A stretch of DNA of 7,681 nucleotides from an uncultured Paracoccaceae bacterium (GTDB taxonomy: Bacteria > Pseudomonadota > Alphaproteobacteria > Rhodobacterales > Rhodobacteraceae). The DNA lies in contig CAKZNY010000328.1 of assembly GCA_937132145.1 (NCBI GenBank), positions 1 to 7,681 on the forward strand. Direction: 5' to 3'. The translations under genes and the position numbers were made by a program. Every line of letters begins with the position of its first letter. Within the stretch, counting starts at the first letter, position 1. The notes under the pieces are model-generated. The model was not told the origin of the DNA. It made no database searches and saw only the letters and a list, made by a program, of their open reading frames with translations. Below, piece by piece: positions 1-6,946 of this stretch.

Positions 1-200
1 TTAACCAATCGTTTACGCCCAATCGGAGTGCCAAGGTAAAACCATGTGCCATCCCGCGCGATGCGCATGTCCAGATCACCGCAAAACGGCGGGTTCCACA
101 GGTGTACGGGCGCAGGCCCCCGACCCTTGGCTGCTTTGGTTGCAGCGCTCGCGATAGTATCAGCACTCGCGTTCTCAGATTTCTGATGGGAATCGGACAT
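1..200 (-). CDS. DUF1285 domain-containing protein, 5' part only (C-terminus beyond the window)
   Basis: The reading frame runs from an ATG at 200-198 to the window edge without a stop, giving 66 residues plus two bases of the next codon. After a low-complexity, Ala/Ser/Lys-rich leader (residues 1-30) it shows [20 protein letters not shown] (31-50) followed by [12 protein letters not shown] (51-62). I recognise this as the start of the DUF1285 family, small proteins of roughly 180-200 residues whose function is unknown; about two thirds of the protein is missing here. The start is preceded by AGAGGG with a short spacer, and no other in-frame start would keep the leader. No signal peptide or membrane segment is visible, so a cytosolic protein is likely. 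It is divergent from the MoxR operon and is separated from it by 98 bases. No function is assigned. Confidence 0.85.
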   Translation of the reverse strand, partial: MSDSHQKSENASADTIASAATKAAKGRGPAPVHLWNPPFCGDLDMRIARDGTWFYLGTPIGRKRLV

Positions 201-231
201 TGCCCTCTGCCTTATTGTGTTTCGCTGTATT

Positions 232-260
232 AAGATAGGCGTGCATATTCGCCGTTGCAA
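232..260 (-). promoter_or_regulatory. Candidate sigma70-type promoter for the DUF1285 gene
   Basis: Read on the minus strand, TTGCAA (260-255) is followed after exactly 17 bases by TATCTT (237-232), each matching four of six bases of the -35 and -10 consensus. Transcription would start near 225 and give a leader of about 25 bases before the ATG at 200. The spacing is ideal but the hexamers are moderate, so this is a prediction from pattern only. TTGCAA is its own reverse complement, so it could also serve as a -35 for the MoxR operon, but I see no convincing -10 at the right distance on the plus strand. Confidence 0.35.
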
Positions 261-273
261 TCCAGCAAGCGGC
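251..273. repeat. Imperfect inverted repeat in the divergent intergenic region
   Basis: GCCGTTGC (251-258) pairs with GCAAGCGGC (265-273) across a six-base loop; all eight left-arm bases pair and the right arm has one extra G (269). It lies between the DUF1285 and MoxR starts and overlaps the candidate -35 hexamer at 255-260. It could be an operator for a dimeric regulator or simply a weak hairpin; it is not followed by a T-run, so it is not a typical terminator. Confidence 0.35.
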
Positions 274-298
274 AAAATTCTTTGGTAAAGGGGCGGTC

Positions 299-1297
299 AT
301 GTCAAACGCGGACATCGAGGCATTCGAGAAAATCGCCGAGAAGCTGACGCAAGCGCAAGAGATGATCTCGCGCCGGATCATCGGGCAAGCCCAAGTTGTT
401 GATGAAACCTTAATCGCTATTTTATGCGGAGGCCACGGCCTGTTGGTCGGCGCGCCCGGCCTTGCCAAAACCCGTCTGGTCGAGGTGATTGGTGTGGTCC
501 TTGGTCTTAACTCCAAACGCGTGCAGTTCACCCCGGATTTGATGCCCGCCGATATTCTGGGGGCCGAGGTTCTGGAAACCGCAACCGACGGCACCCGTTC
601 GTTCCGCTTTATTGAAGGCCCGATTTTCTGCCAGCTTCTGATGGCGGACGAGATCAATCGCGCCAGCCCGCGCACGCAATCCGCGCTGTTGCAAGCGATG
701 CAGGAACACCACGTTTCTATCGCCGGTAAGCGACGGGATTTGCCCGCGCCGTTCCACGTTCTGGCCACGCAAAACCCGATTGAACAGGAGGGTACATATC
801 CGCTGCCCGAAGCGCAGCTCGACCGGTTTTTGCTGCAAATTGACGTGGATTACCCTGACCGCGATGCCGAACGCGATATCCTGCTGGCGACCACGGGCGT
901 TGAGGATGCGCAAGTCTCGGCCGTGTTTGATGCCGAAGGTTTGATCGCAGCCCAAACCGCCGTTCGCCGTATGCCCATTGGCGAGAGCATCATCGAGTTG
1001 ATCCTTGATCTGGTTCGCGCGGCGCGGCCGGGCGAGGGGGCGTCACGCCTCGTTAACACTTCGGTAAGTTGGGGGCCGGGGCCGCGTGCGGCGCAAGCCC
1101 TGTCGTTGGCCGTTCGTGCGCGGGCCTTGATGGACGGGCGGTTTGCACCGAACGCCGATGATATTGTGGCGCTCGCACATCCCGTTCTGAAGCACCGCAT
1201 GGCGCTGGGCTTTGCGGCGCGGGCCGAAGGGTTGACCGTGGATAAACTTATCACAACGCTGGTCGACCAAAAGCTTGGCGAGGGAGCGACGGCTTGA
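299..1297 (+). CDS. MoxR-family AAA+ ATPase
   Basis: A 332-residue protein, the usual length for the MoxR family of chaperone-like AAA+ ATPases, which form hexamers and remodel partner proteins, often ones with a von Willebrand A fold. Visible motifs in order: IIGQ near 27-30, Walker A GAPGLAKT at 51-58, Walker B LLMADEIN at 113-120, sensor 1 ATQNP at 156-160, the EAQLDRF segment at 171-177 with the probable arginine finger, and the sensor 2 region SWGPGPRAAQAL at 257-268, followed by the small helical lid. All key nucleotide-binding residues are present, so it should be an active ATPase. There is no signal peptide or membrane segment, so it is cytosolic; it has two cysteines (C43, C111). The ATG at 299 follows AAAGGGG (287-293) at five bases. 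It is the first gene of a four-gene operon, and its stop overlaps the next start by four bases. Its exact substrate is unknown; the genes downstream are the obvious candidates. Confidence 0.96.
   Translation: MSNADIEAFEKIAEKLTQAQEMISRRIIGQAQVVDETLIAILCGGHGLLVGAPGLAKTRLVEVIGVVLGLNSKRVQFTPDLMPADILGAEVLETATDGTRSFRFIEGPIFCQLLMADEINRASPRTQSALLQAMQEHHVSIAGKRRDLPAPFHVLATQNPIEQEGTYPLPEAQLDRFLLQIDVDYPDRDAERDILLATTGVEDAQVSAVFDAEGLIAAQTAVRRMPIGESIIELILDLVRAARPGEGASRLVNTSVSWGPGPRAAQALSLAVRARALMDGRFAPNADDIVALAHPVLKHRMALGFAARAEGLTVDKLITTLVDQKLGEGATA
1280..1286 (+). promoter_or_regulatory. Ribosome binding site that supports a TTG start for the DUF58 gene
   Basis: GAGGGAG lies seven bases before the TTG at 1294 and inside the last codons of the ATPase gene. 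The strong match and good spacing favour this rare start over the first in-frame ATG at 1366, which would remove the conserved N-terminal helix region. Confidence 0.7.
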
Positions 1298-2184
1298 ACC
1301 AGCCCAGCCCCTCTGCCGAGCTTCGCGCTGCAAGCGAGGGTCTGGCCGCCACATTTCCCGCCCTTATGGTCGCGGCCACGCGGCTTGCGGCAAGTGTGGC
1401 GATGGGCGATCACGGGCGCAGGCGGGCAGGCGTGGGCGAAGATTTCTGGCAATACCGTCAGGCATTACCGGGCGATGATCTGGCCACGGTTGACTGGCGG
1501 CGATCCGGTCGATCCGACACGGCATATGTGCGTGAACGGGAATGGGAATCCGCGCATACAGTGGCGATCTGGCCGGACTCTGCGCAATCCATGGATTATA
1601 GCGGCAAACGAGGTGTTTCCAGTAAAGGCGAGCGCGCCGCATTGCTGGCCATGGCCCTGTCGGTTTTGCTGGCCAAAGCTGGCGAGCGTATCGCGTTTCC
1701 CGCAACAATCGCCGCCATTCCCCGATCGGGAAAGCGGCAATTGCAACGCATTGCACAGGCAATATCGACCATCAACCAAACCCGTCCCGAATACGGATCA
1801 GTGCCGGAATTCGGCGATCTGAAAGCCGCACGAAGCGTTTTCCTATCTGACTTTATGGGTACGGATGACCAAATTTTCCCGCCGTTGAGTGCCATCGCTG
1901 AACGCGCCGGAACCGGATGTCTGGTTCATATTCTTGATGACACCGAAGAAACCTTCCCCTTCGATGGTCGCGTGATTTTTGAAAGCATGGGCGGCGGATT
2001 GTCGTTTGAAACCCACCGCGCCAAAGGTTTGCGCGAGGAATACCGCGAACAACTGGCCAAACGCTGTGCGGCCCTTGAAGAATTCGCGCGTCAAGCTGGC
2101 TGGCAATATCTGAAGCACCACACCTCGCAAAGCCCCCGTGCCGCGTTGTTGTGGTTGCACATGGTTATAGGTGGACAGCGATGA
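1294..2184 (+). CDS. DUF58 domain-containing protein
   Basis: A 296-residue protein of the DUF58 family, the regular partner of MoxR ATPases; members carry a VWA-like fold and are thought to be clients or adaptors of the ATPase, though the biochemistry is poorly known. The family core is clear: GRRRAGVGEDFWQYRQ (41-56), LPGDDLATVDWRRSGRSD (58-75), YVREREWESA (78-87), then the strand and loop at the metal-site position, AIWPDSAQSMDY (91-102), and later FLSDFMG (183-189). The metal-site motif reads D95-S-A-Q-S99, with Ala where the DxSxS pattern has Ser, so metal binding is doubtful. There is no membrane segment, and the protein has two cysteines (C209, C258), which fits the cytosol. It starts at TTG in a TTGA overlap with the ATPase stop, supported by GAGGGAG seven bases upstream, and ends in an ATGA overlap with the next gene. 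The family assignment is firm; the role is inferred. Confidence 0.93.
   Translation: MNQPSPSAELRAASEGLAATFPALMVAATRLAASVAMGDHGRRRAGVGEDFWQYRQALPGDDLATVDWRRSGRSDTAYVREREWESAHTVAIWPDSAQSMDYSGKRGVSSKGERAALLAMALSVLLAKAGERIAFPATIAAIPRSGKRQLQRIAQAISTINQTRPEYGSVPEFGDLKAARSVFLSDFMGTDDQIFPPLSAIAERAGTGCLVHILDDTEETFPFDGRVIFESMGGGLSFETHRAKGLREEYREQLAKRCAALEEFARQAGWQYLKHHTSQSPRAALLWLHMVIGGQR
2169..2175 (+). promoter_or_regulatory. Ribosome binding site that fixes the start of the DUF4159 gene
   Basis: AGGTGGA lies five bases before the ATG at 2181, which overlaps the DUF58 stop as ATGA. A longer reading frame opens at a TTG at 2151, but the extra ten residues lie inside the DUF58 gene and would precede a normal membrane-protein N-terminus, so 2181 is the better start. 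Confidence 0.75.
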
Positions 2185-4889
2185 CCTCGCTTGTGTTCCT
2201 GACCCCGTGGATCCTGTTGGGCCTGTTGGCGTTGCCGCTTTTGTGGTGGTTGCTGCGCGCCACGCCGCCATCGCCCAAGCATTTGCGGTTTCCGGGGGTG
2301 GGGTTGCTGATGGGTTTGAAGGACATCGAGAAGATGCCCGACAAAACGCCGATCTGGTTGTTGCTTCTACGGATTCTGGCCATCGCCGCAGCGATTGTTG
2401 CCTTTGCCAACCCGGTTCTTAACCCTGAAACTCGCGCCGAGGGGGATGGTCCGCTGTTGATCCTGATGGATGGCGGTTGGGCCAGCGCGCCGGATTGGTC
2501 CCAACGTATAGGCGAAGCTGAACGTCTGCTGGAACAAGCCGCGAGGGCAGGGCGACCGACAGTGTTCGCCTCATTAACGCAACCTTTACCGCAAGGAATG
2601 CCCTACCGCGACGCTCGCGATTGGCTTTCGGTTCTACGGGCGTTGGAGCCGCAAGCATGGGCACCTGACAGGCAGGCGGCGGTTGATTGGCTGGCGGATA
2701 AACAGGATTTCGAGACCTATTGGTTAACGGATGGTTTACAGTATGGCGAGGCAGATTTGGCCAATGCGCTGGGCGCGAAAGGCCCGCTTCGGGTCATTGG
2801 GACAGCCAAGCAGCCGCTGGCATTGCGCCCCTTGAAACTTGACGCAGGGCAGTTGAGCGTGACGGTTATTGGTGCCTCTCCAATTGCTGAAACGGTTACG
2901 CTTACGGCCTACGGGACGGCTCCGAATGGCATAGAAGTGGCGTTTGCCTCGATCACCGGAACGCTGCCCGCTGGTCAAAGCGAAGTGACTTTAACCTTTC
3001 AGATGCCGCTGGAACTGACCAACCGCGTGACGCGGGTGACGTTGCAAAGTCAAACCTCGGCAGGGGCGGTTGCTTTGGCGGATGATGGATCGCGTCGGCG
3101 CAAGGTGGCGCTGGTCGGGGCCGGAATTCAGGAAGGCCCGCAGCTGGTCGCGCCCATGCATTACCTTCGCAAAGCGCTGGAACCCTCCGCCGCCCTGATC
3201 GAGGGCAGTTTGAGCGATGTCCTGCTTGGTGCCCCCGATGTGATCGTGCTTTCCGATGTTGGAAAACTGTCGATTCCCTCGGCCAGAAAGCTTCTGGAAT
3301 GGGTTGAAAAAGGTGGCCTTCTGGTGCGTTTCGCGGGCCCTCGTTTAGCTGCCGAAGGTGCGGGGCCGCTCGTAGGTGATCCGCTGTTGCCGGTGCGACT
3401 GCGGGCAGGCGGGCGGACGCTGGGTGGGGCGATGGCGTGGAATACGCCCAAACACCTGAGCCCTTTCCCCGAATCCAGCCCGTTCTTTGGCTTGCCAATC
3501 CCCGCTGATATCGAGGTGTTCGCCCAAGTTGTCGCCCAACCCGCGCCGGACCTTGCCGCGCGCACTTTGGCCGCTTTGGAGGACGGAACTCCGCTGGTCA
3601 CGCAACGCCAAAAAGGCGACGGGAGGGTGGTTTTGTTCCATGTCACTGCGAACGCAGAGTGGTCAACCTTGCCCCTTTCCGGCCTGTTCGTGCAGATGTT
3701 GGAGCGCCTGTCGATCAGTGCAAACCCCGCAGGCCCCGAGGCCGTGCTGGAGGGGCGAATGTGGATGCCGGATCGTACGCTGGATGGATTCGGGCGGTTG
3801 GTTGATGCGGAATTAGTTGCGCCCGTAAGCGGCGAACGCTTGGCGAAACCCGTTGGTCTAGACGCGCGTCCGGGGCTTTATTCGTCTGGCGATCTTAGTG
3901 TGGCAATAAATGTTTTGCAGGCGGATAGCACGCTTGCGGCCCTCGATCTGCCCATTGGGATCAACATCGAACTGCTTGGCCAAACCAATGAACAGTCGCT
4001 TAAACCTTGGCTTCTAATGGCGGCGCTGGCGTTGTTCATGCTGGATGTTTTGGGAACGCTGTGGGTGACGGGCCGGTTGTTCAACAGAGGTGTCGCGCAG
4101 GCGGCGGGGCTGATTTTGATGGTCGCCCTGATCCCGACACCGGAGGCCAACGCCAATGAGGACCGCATAATTCTGACGGCGAATGACACGGTGCTGGCCT
4201 ACGTGATTACCGGCGATCCAACCGTCGATAACATAAGTGCTGCGGGGCTGCTGGGCCTAAGCGCGGTCCTGACCGAGCGCACCTCGGTCGAGCCAATCGC
4301 GCCCATCGGTGTGAACATAGAAACGGATGATCTAAGCCTTTTGCCGATGCTGTACTGGCCGATTACCCCAGATCAGGCAGCGCTTTCGGAAGGTGCCGTG
4401 CAACGCCTGAACCGGTATCTGGCCACGGGCGGGATGATCGTTTTTGACACGCGCGATGCCCAGCTTGGCAGCGGTTTCGGGGTGCTGACTGCCAACGGTA
4501 AAGCGCTGCAACGCCTGACGGCCAGCCTCGATATTCCACCGCTCGCGCCCATTCCTGCGGGCCATGTGCTGACACGGGCGTTCTATCTTCTGGAAGATTT
4601 CCCCGGTCGCTGGTCCGGCCCCGATGTCTGGGTCGAGGTGTCTGCTGGTGGCACGAATTTGAACGACGGCGTGACACCCATCGTGATTGGCGCGAACGAC
4701 TGGGCCGCCGCTTGGGCGGTTACCGACAGTGGCCAGCCGATGTTCCCCGTAGGGCGCGGCCTGACCGGCGAGCGGCAACGCGAACTGGCGCGGCGTTTCG
4801 GCGTGAACCTCGTGATGTACGTGTTGACGGGCAATTACAAATCCGACCAAGTCCATGTTCCGGCGTTTCTGGAAAGGCTGGGGGAATAA
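2181..4889 (+). CDS. BatA-like N-terminal and DUF4159 domain membrane protein
   Basis: A 902-residue protein with several modules. Residues 1-80 match the BatA/aerotolerance-regulator N-terminal domain, with membrane segments at about 6-25 and 57-77. About 90-210 looks like a VWA fold (LLILMDGGW at 92-100, LTDG at 182-185), but the metal motif is lost (D97-G-G-W-A). About 306-510 looks like an amidotransferase-type Rossmann domain (LLEWVEKGGLLVRFAG at 371-386, GDGRVVLFHV at 479-488). Membrane segments follow at about 608-628 and 641-652, the second resembling a signal peptide (RGVAQAAGLILMVALIP, then EANA|NE near 655-660). The C-terminal DUF4159 domain covers about 660-900 (YWPITPDQ at 725-732, LNRYLATGGMIVFDTRD at 743-759). 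The family is common in alphaproteobacteria beside moxR and DUF58 genes, and its function is unknown. There is no cysteine in the whole protein. It overlaps DUF58 by four bases and the next gene by one. Domain limits are by eye. Confidence 0.92.
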   Translation: MTSLVFLTPWILLGLLALPLLWWLLRATPPSPKHLRFPGVGLLMGLKDIEKMPDKTPIWLLLLRILAIAAAIVAFANPVLNPETRAEGDGPLLILMDGGWASAPDWSQRIGEAERLLEQAARAGRPTVFASLTQPLPQGMPYRDARDWLSVLRALEPQAWAPDRQAAVDWLADKQDFETYWLTDGLQYGEADLANALGAKGPLRVIGTAKQPLALRPLKLDAGQLSVTVIGASPIAETVTLTAYGTAPNGIEVAFASITGTLPAGQSEVTLTFQMPLELTNRVTRVTLQSQTSAGAVALADDGSRRRKVALVGAGIQEGPQLVAPMHYLRKALEPSAALIEGSLSDVLLGAPDVIVLSDVGKLSIPSARKLLEWVEKGGLLVRFAGPRLAAEGAGPLVGDPLLPVRLRAGGRTLGGAMAWNTPKHLSPFPESSPFFGLPIPADIEVFAQVVAQPAPDLAARTLAALEDGTPLVTQRQKGDGRVVLFHVTANAEWSTLPLSGLFVQMLERLSISANPAGPEAVLEGRMWMPDRTLDGFGRLVDAELVAPVSGERLAKPVGLDARPGLYSSGDLSVAINVLQADSTLAALDLPIGINIELLGQTNEQSLKPWLLMAALALFMLDVLGTLWVTGRLFNRGVAQAAGLILMVALIPTPEANANEDRIILTANDTVLAYVITGDPTVDNISAAGLLGLSAVLTERTSVEPIAPIGVNIETDDLSLLPMLYWPITPDQAALSEGAVQRLNRYLATGGMIVFDTRDAQLGSGFGVLTANGKALQRLTASLDIPPLAPIPAGHVLTRAFYLLEDFPGRWSGPDVWVEVSAGGTNLNDGVTPIVIGANDWAAAWAVTDSGQPMFPVGRGLTGERQRELARRFGVNLVMYVLTGNYKSDQVHVPAFLERLGE

Positions 4890-6946
4890 TGGTCAGCTCC
4901 ATCTCATACGCCCCGCTGATTGGCTGGGAATTGCTGGCGGGGTTGGCAGCGCTTAGCCTTATATTGCTGGGCATCGCGGCATGGCTTGGCCTGCGCGGAT
5001 GGTTTTTGCGCGGGTTGGCGGCGAGTTTGGTGCTGGGGGCATTGCTGAACCCGTCATATAAACAAGAGGATCGGACCCCGTTGTCCGACATTATTTTTGT
5101 TGTTATTGACGAAACCGCCAGCCAGACGTTGCCCGCCCGCACCGAGCAAATACAAACCGCTGTGCCTGCGATCATGGCGCAGCTGGAACGGCAAACCGAT
5201 GCGCCGCTAGAGGTCATCACCGTCACCGTTCGCGACACGCCCGAAGGGGTTGGGGTGCAGGGTACTATGGTGCTGGCAGCGCTAAGCAATGCTGCCGCGC
5301 AAGTCGCGCCTGACCGGATTGCAGGGGCGATAATCCTTGGCGACGGGCGTATCCACGACCTGCAACCCCTCCTCGATTTTCCGGCCCCTGTGCATTTGCT
5401 GCAAACGGGTCGCGCACGGGATTGGGACCGCCGGATCGTGCTGGAAAACACCCCCGCCTTCGGGATTGTTGGCGAACCTGTGGCTTTGAGGCTTCGGATC
5501 GAAGACAGCGGGGCCGTGCCGGAGGGGCTTGGCCTTGCCACGGTTTTCGCCTCGATTGACGGGGGCGAGGAGCAGCAGTTTCAAATTCCGGTTGGCGAAA
5601 GCGTCACCCTGTCGTTACCTCTGCAACATGCCGGTATCAACCTGCTGGACCTACGAACACCTGCCGCGAGCGGCGAGATTACCGACCGTAACAACCGCGC
5701 TATCCTGTCGATAAATGGCGTGCGCGACCGCCTGCGTGTGTTGCTGGTTTCCGGCGAACCTTACGCAGGGGAGCGCACATGGCGCAACCTTCTGAAGGCG
5801 GATGCCTCGGTTGATCTGGTGCATTTCACCATCCTGCGCCCCCCGCAAAAGCAAGACGGGGTTCCGGTGTCGGAGCTGTCTCTGATCGCGTTTCCGACGC
5901 GCGAGTTGTTCATGGAGAAGATCGACGATTTTGATCTTATCATCTTTGATCGCTACCGCCGTCGCGGGATTTTGCCGGATCTGTATCTTGAAAACGTCGC
6001 GCGATATGTGCGGGAAGGCGGCGCGATTCTGCTGGTGGCAGGGCCGGCCTTCGCCGAAGTTGAAAGCCTCGCGCGGTCCCCTATGCGGACCGTCTTGCCT
6101 GCGCTGCCAACAGGGCGGGTGATCGAGGAGGGGTATGCCCCTAGCCTGACAGATGTCGGTCGCCAGCATCCCGTTACCGCCGGTCTTGCGAGTATCTCGG
6201 GCGATTGGGGTCGCTGGTTCCGGCTGATTGATTTGAAGCCAAGATCGGGGCATGTGCTTATGGAAGGCGCGCAGGGTAAACCGCTGCTGGTGCTTGATCG
6301 CGTCGGAAAAGGCCGCATCGCGATTTTGGCGTCTGATCAGGCATGGCTATGGTCGCGCGGGTTTGAGGGGGGCGGCCCGCAGCTGAAACTGCTGCGCCGA
6401 TTGGCCCACTGGCTGATGCAGGAACCGGAGTTGGAAGAAGAAGTTCTGTCTGCCACGGCTTACGGCAAGCTCGTCAAAGTCGAGCGCCGGTCTTTGGGGG
6501 AAGCCGTATTTGGCATCACCTACACCGGCCCTTCAGGCGAGCAGGGAACGGCCGAATTATCCGCCGTTTCAGCGGGCAAATGGCAGGCGGAATTCGAGGT
6601 TCAGGAAAATGGCATCTACCGCATTTCTGATGGCACCATAGAAACCGTGGTGGCAGTTGGTCCGGCGTCGCCGCGCGAATTTGAACAACCCGTGGGGGTC
6701 AGCCCCGCGCTGCTGACACTGATCGCAGACACTGGCGGCGGGGTATTCCAACTTGAAACGGCCACGCCGGATATCCGCCGAATCCGCATGGGGCGTGTCG
6801 CCAAAGGCAGCAACTGGCTGGGCCTGCCTCGCCGCGAGGCCTACACCGTGGAAGACATCCGCCTAACACCACTGGCACCCGGCTGGTTGATCCTGCTGCT
6901 GGTGGCCATGCTATCGATATTTGCGTGGCGGATTGAGGGGCGTTAA
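4889..6946 (+). CDS. Membrane-anchored VWA-like / glutamine amidotransferase-like protein
   Basis: A 685-residue protein. Two membrane segments lie at about 12-35 and 38-53, and one at about 663-680 with a short RIEGR tail. Between them is a VWA-like region (DIIFVVIDETASQ at 67-79; IILGDGRIHD at 148-157), a beta-rich stretch (about 180-275) and a class I glutamine amidotransferase-like fold at about 280-510, shown by LRVLLVSGEPYAGERTWRNL (282-301), VARYVREGGAILLVAG (370-385), RQHPVTAGL (425-433) and GKGRIAILASDQAWLWSR (473-490). The protein has no cysteine, so the amidotransferase nucleophile is absent and it is not expected to be an enzyme of that class. A second beta-rich region (about 525-595) follows. 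The topology suggests a large periplasmic part, but this is inferred. The ATG overlaps the previous stop as TAATG, with GGGGG just upstream; a longer frame back to 4712 lies inside the DUF4159 gene and starts with an Arg-rich, uninformative stretch, so I reject it. Last gene of the operon. Confidence 0.9.
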   Translation: MVSSISYAPLIGWELLAGLAALSLILLGIAAWLGLRGWFLRGLAASLVLGALLNPSYKQEDRTPLSDIIFVVIDETASQTLPARTEQIQTAVPAIMAQLERQTDAPLEVITVTVRDTPEGVGVQGTMVLAALSNAAAQVAPDRIAGAIILGDGRIHDLQPLLDFPAPVHLLQTGRARDWDRRIVLENTPAFGIVGEPVALRLRIEDSGAVPEGLGLATVFASIDGGEEQQFQIPVGESVTLSLPLQHAGINLLDLRTPAASGEITDRNNRAILSINGVRDRLRVLLVSGEPYAGERTWRNLLKADASVDLVHFTILRPPQKQDGVPVSELSLIAFPTRELFMEKIDDFDLIIFDRYRRRGILPDLYLENVARYVREGGAILLVAGPAFAEVESLARSPMRTVLPALPTGRVIEEGYAPSLTDVGRQHPVTAGLASISGDWGRWFRLIDLKPRSGHVLMEGAQGKPLLVLDRVGKGRIAILASDQAWLWSRGFEGGGPQLKLLRRLAHWLMQEPELEEEVLSATAYGKLVKVERRSLGEAVFGITYTGPSGEQGTAELSAVSAGKWQAEFEVQENGIYRISDGTIETVVAVGPASPREFEQPVGVSPALLTLIADTGGGVFQLETATPDIRRIRMGRVAKGSNWLGLPRREAYTVEDIRLTPLAPGWLILLLVAMLSIFAWRIEGR

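Noticed and set aside
1..15. Possible CtrA-type site, TTAA followed after seven bases by TTTA
   Set aside because: The second half-site is imperfect, and the sequence lies inside the DUF1285 coding region, away from any start in this window.
850..1452. Open frame on the minus strand (200 codons) opposite the ATPase and DUF58 genes
   Set aside because: The translation is Ala/Arg/Ser-rich and low in complexity, lacks family motifs, and lies opposite strongly conserved domains.
2953..3498. Open frame on the minus strand (181 codons) inside the DUF4159 gene
   Set aside because: Its product is Arg/Pro-rich without domain features; the opposite strand encodes a continuous, recognisable protein.
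4712..4888. N-terminal extension of the last operon gene by 59 codons
   Set aside because: The extension lies wholly within the DUF4159 gene, is Arg-rich and without features, and precedes a typical membrane-protein start whose ATG overlaps the upstream stop.
4720..5541. Long open frame on the minus strand (273 codons) opposite the end of the DUF4159 gene and the start of the last operon gene
   Set aside because: It runs across a junction of two well-supported plus-strand genes, its product is Ser/Arg/Pro-rich with no recognisable domain, and it has the look of a shadow frame in GC-rich coding DNA.
5996..6043. Active class I glutamine amidotransferase site in the last operon gene
   Set aside because: The segment where the catalytic Cys motif might be sought reads LLVAGPAF and the whole protein has no cysteine, so only the fold is supported.
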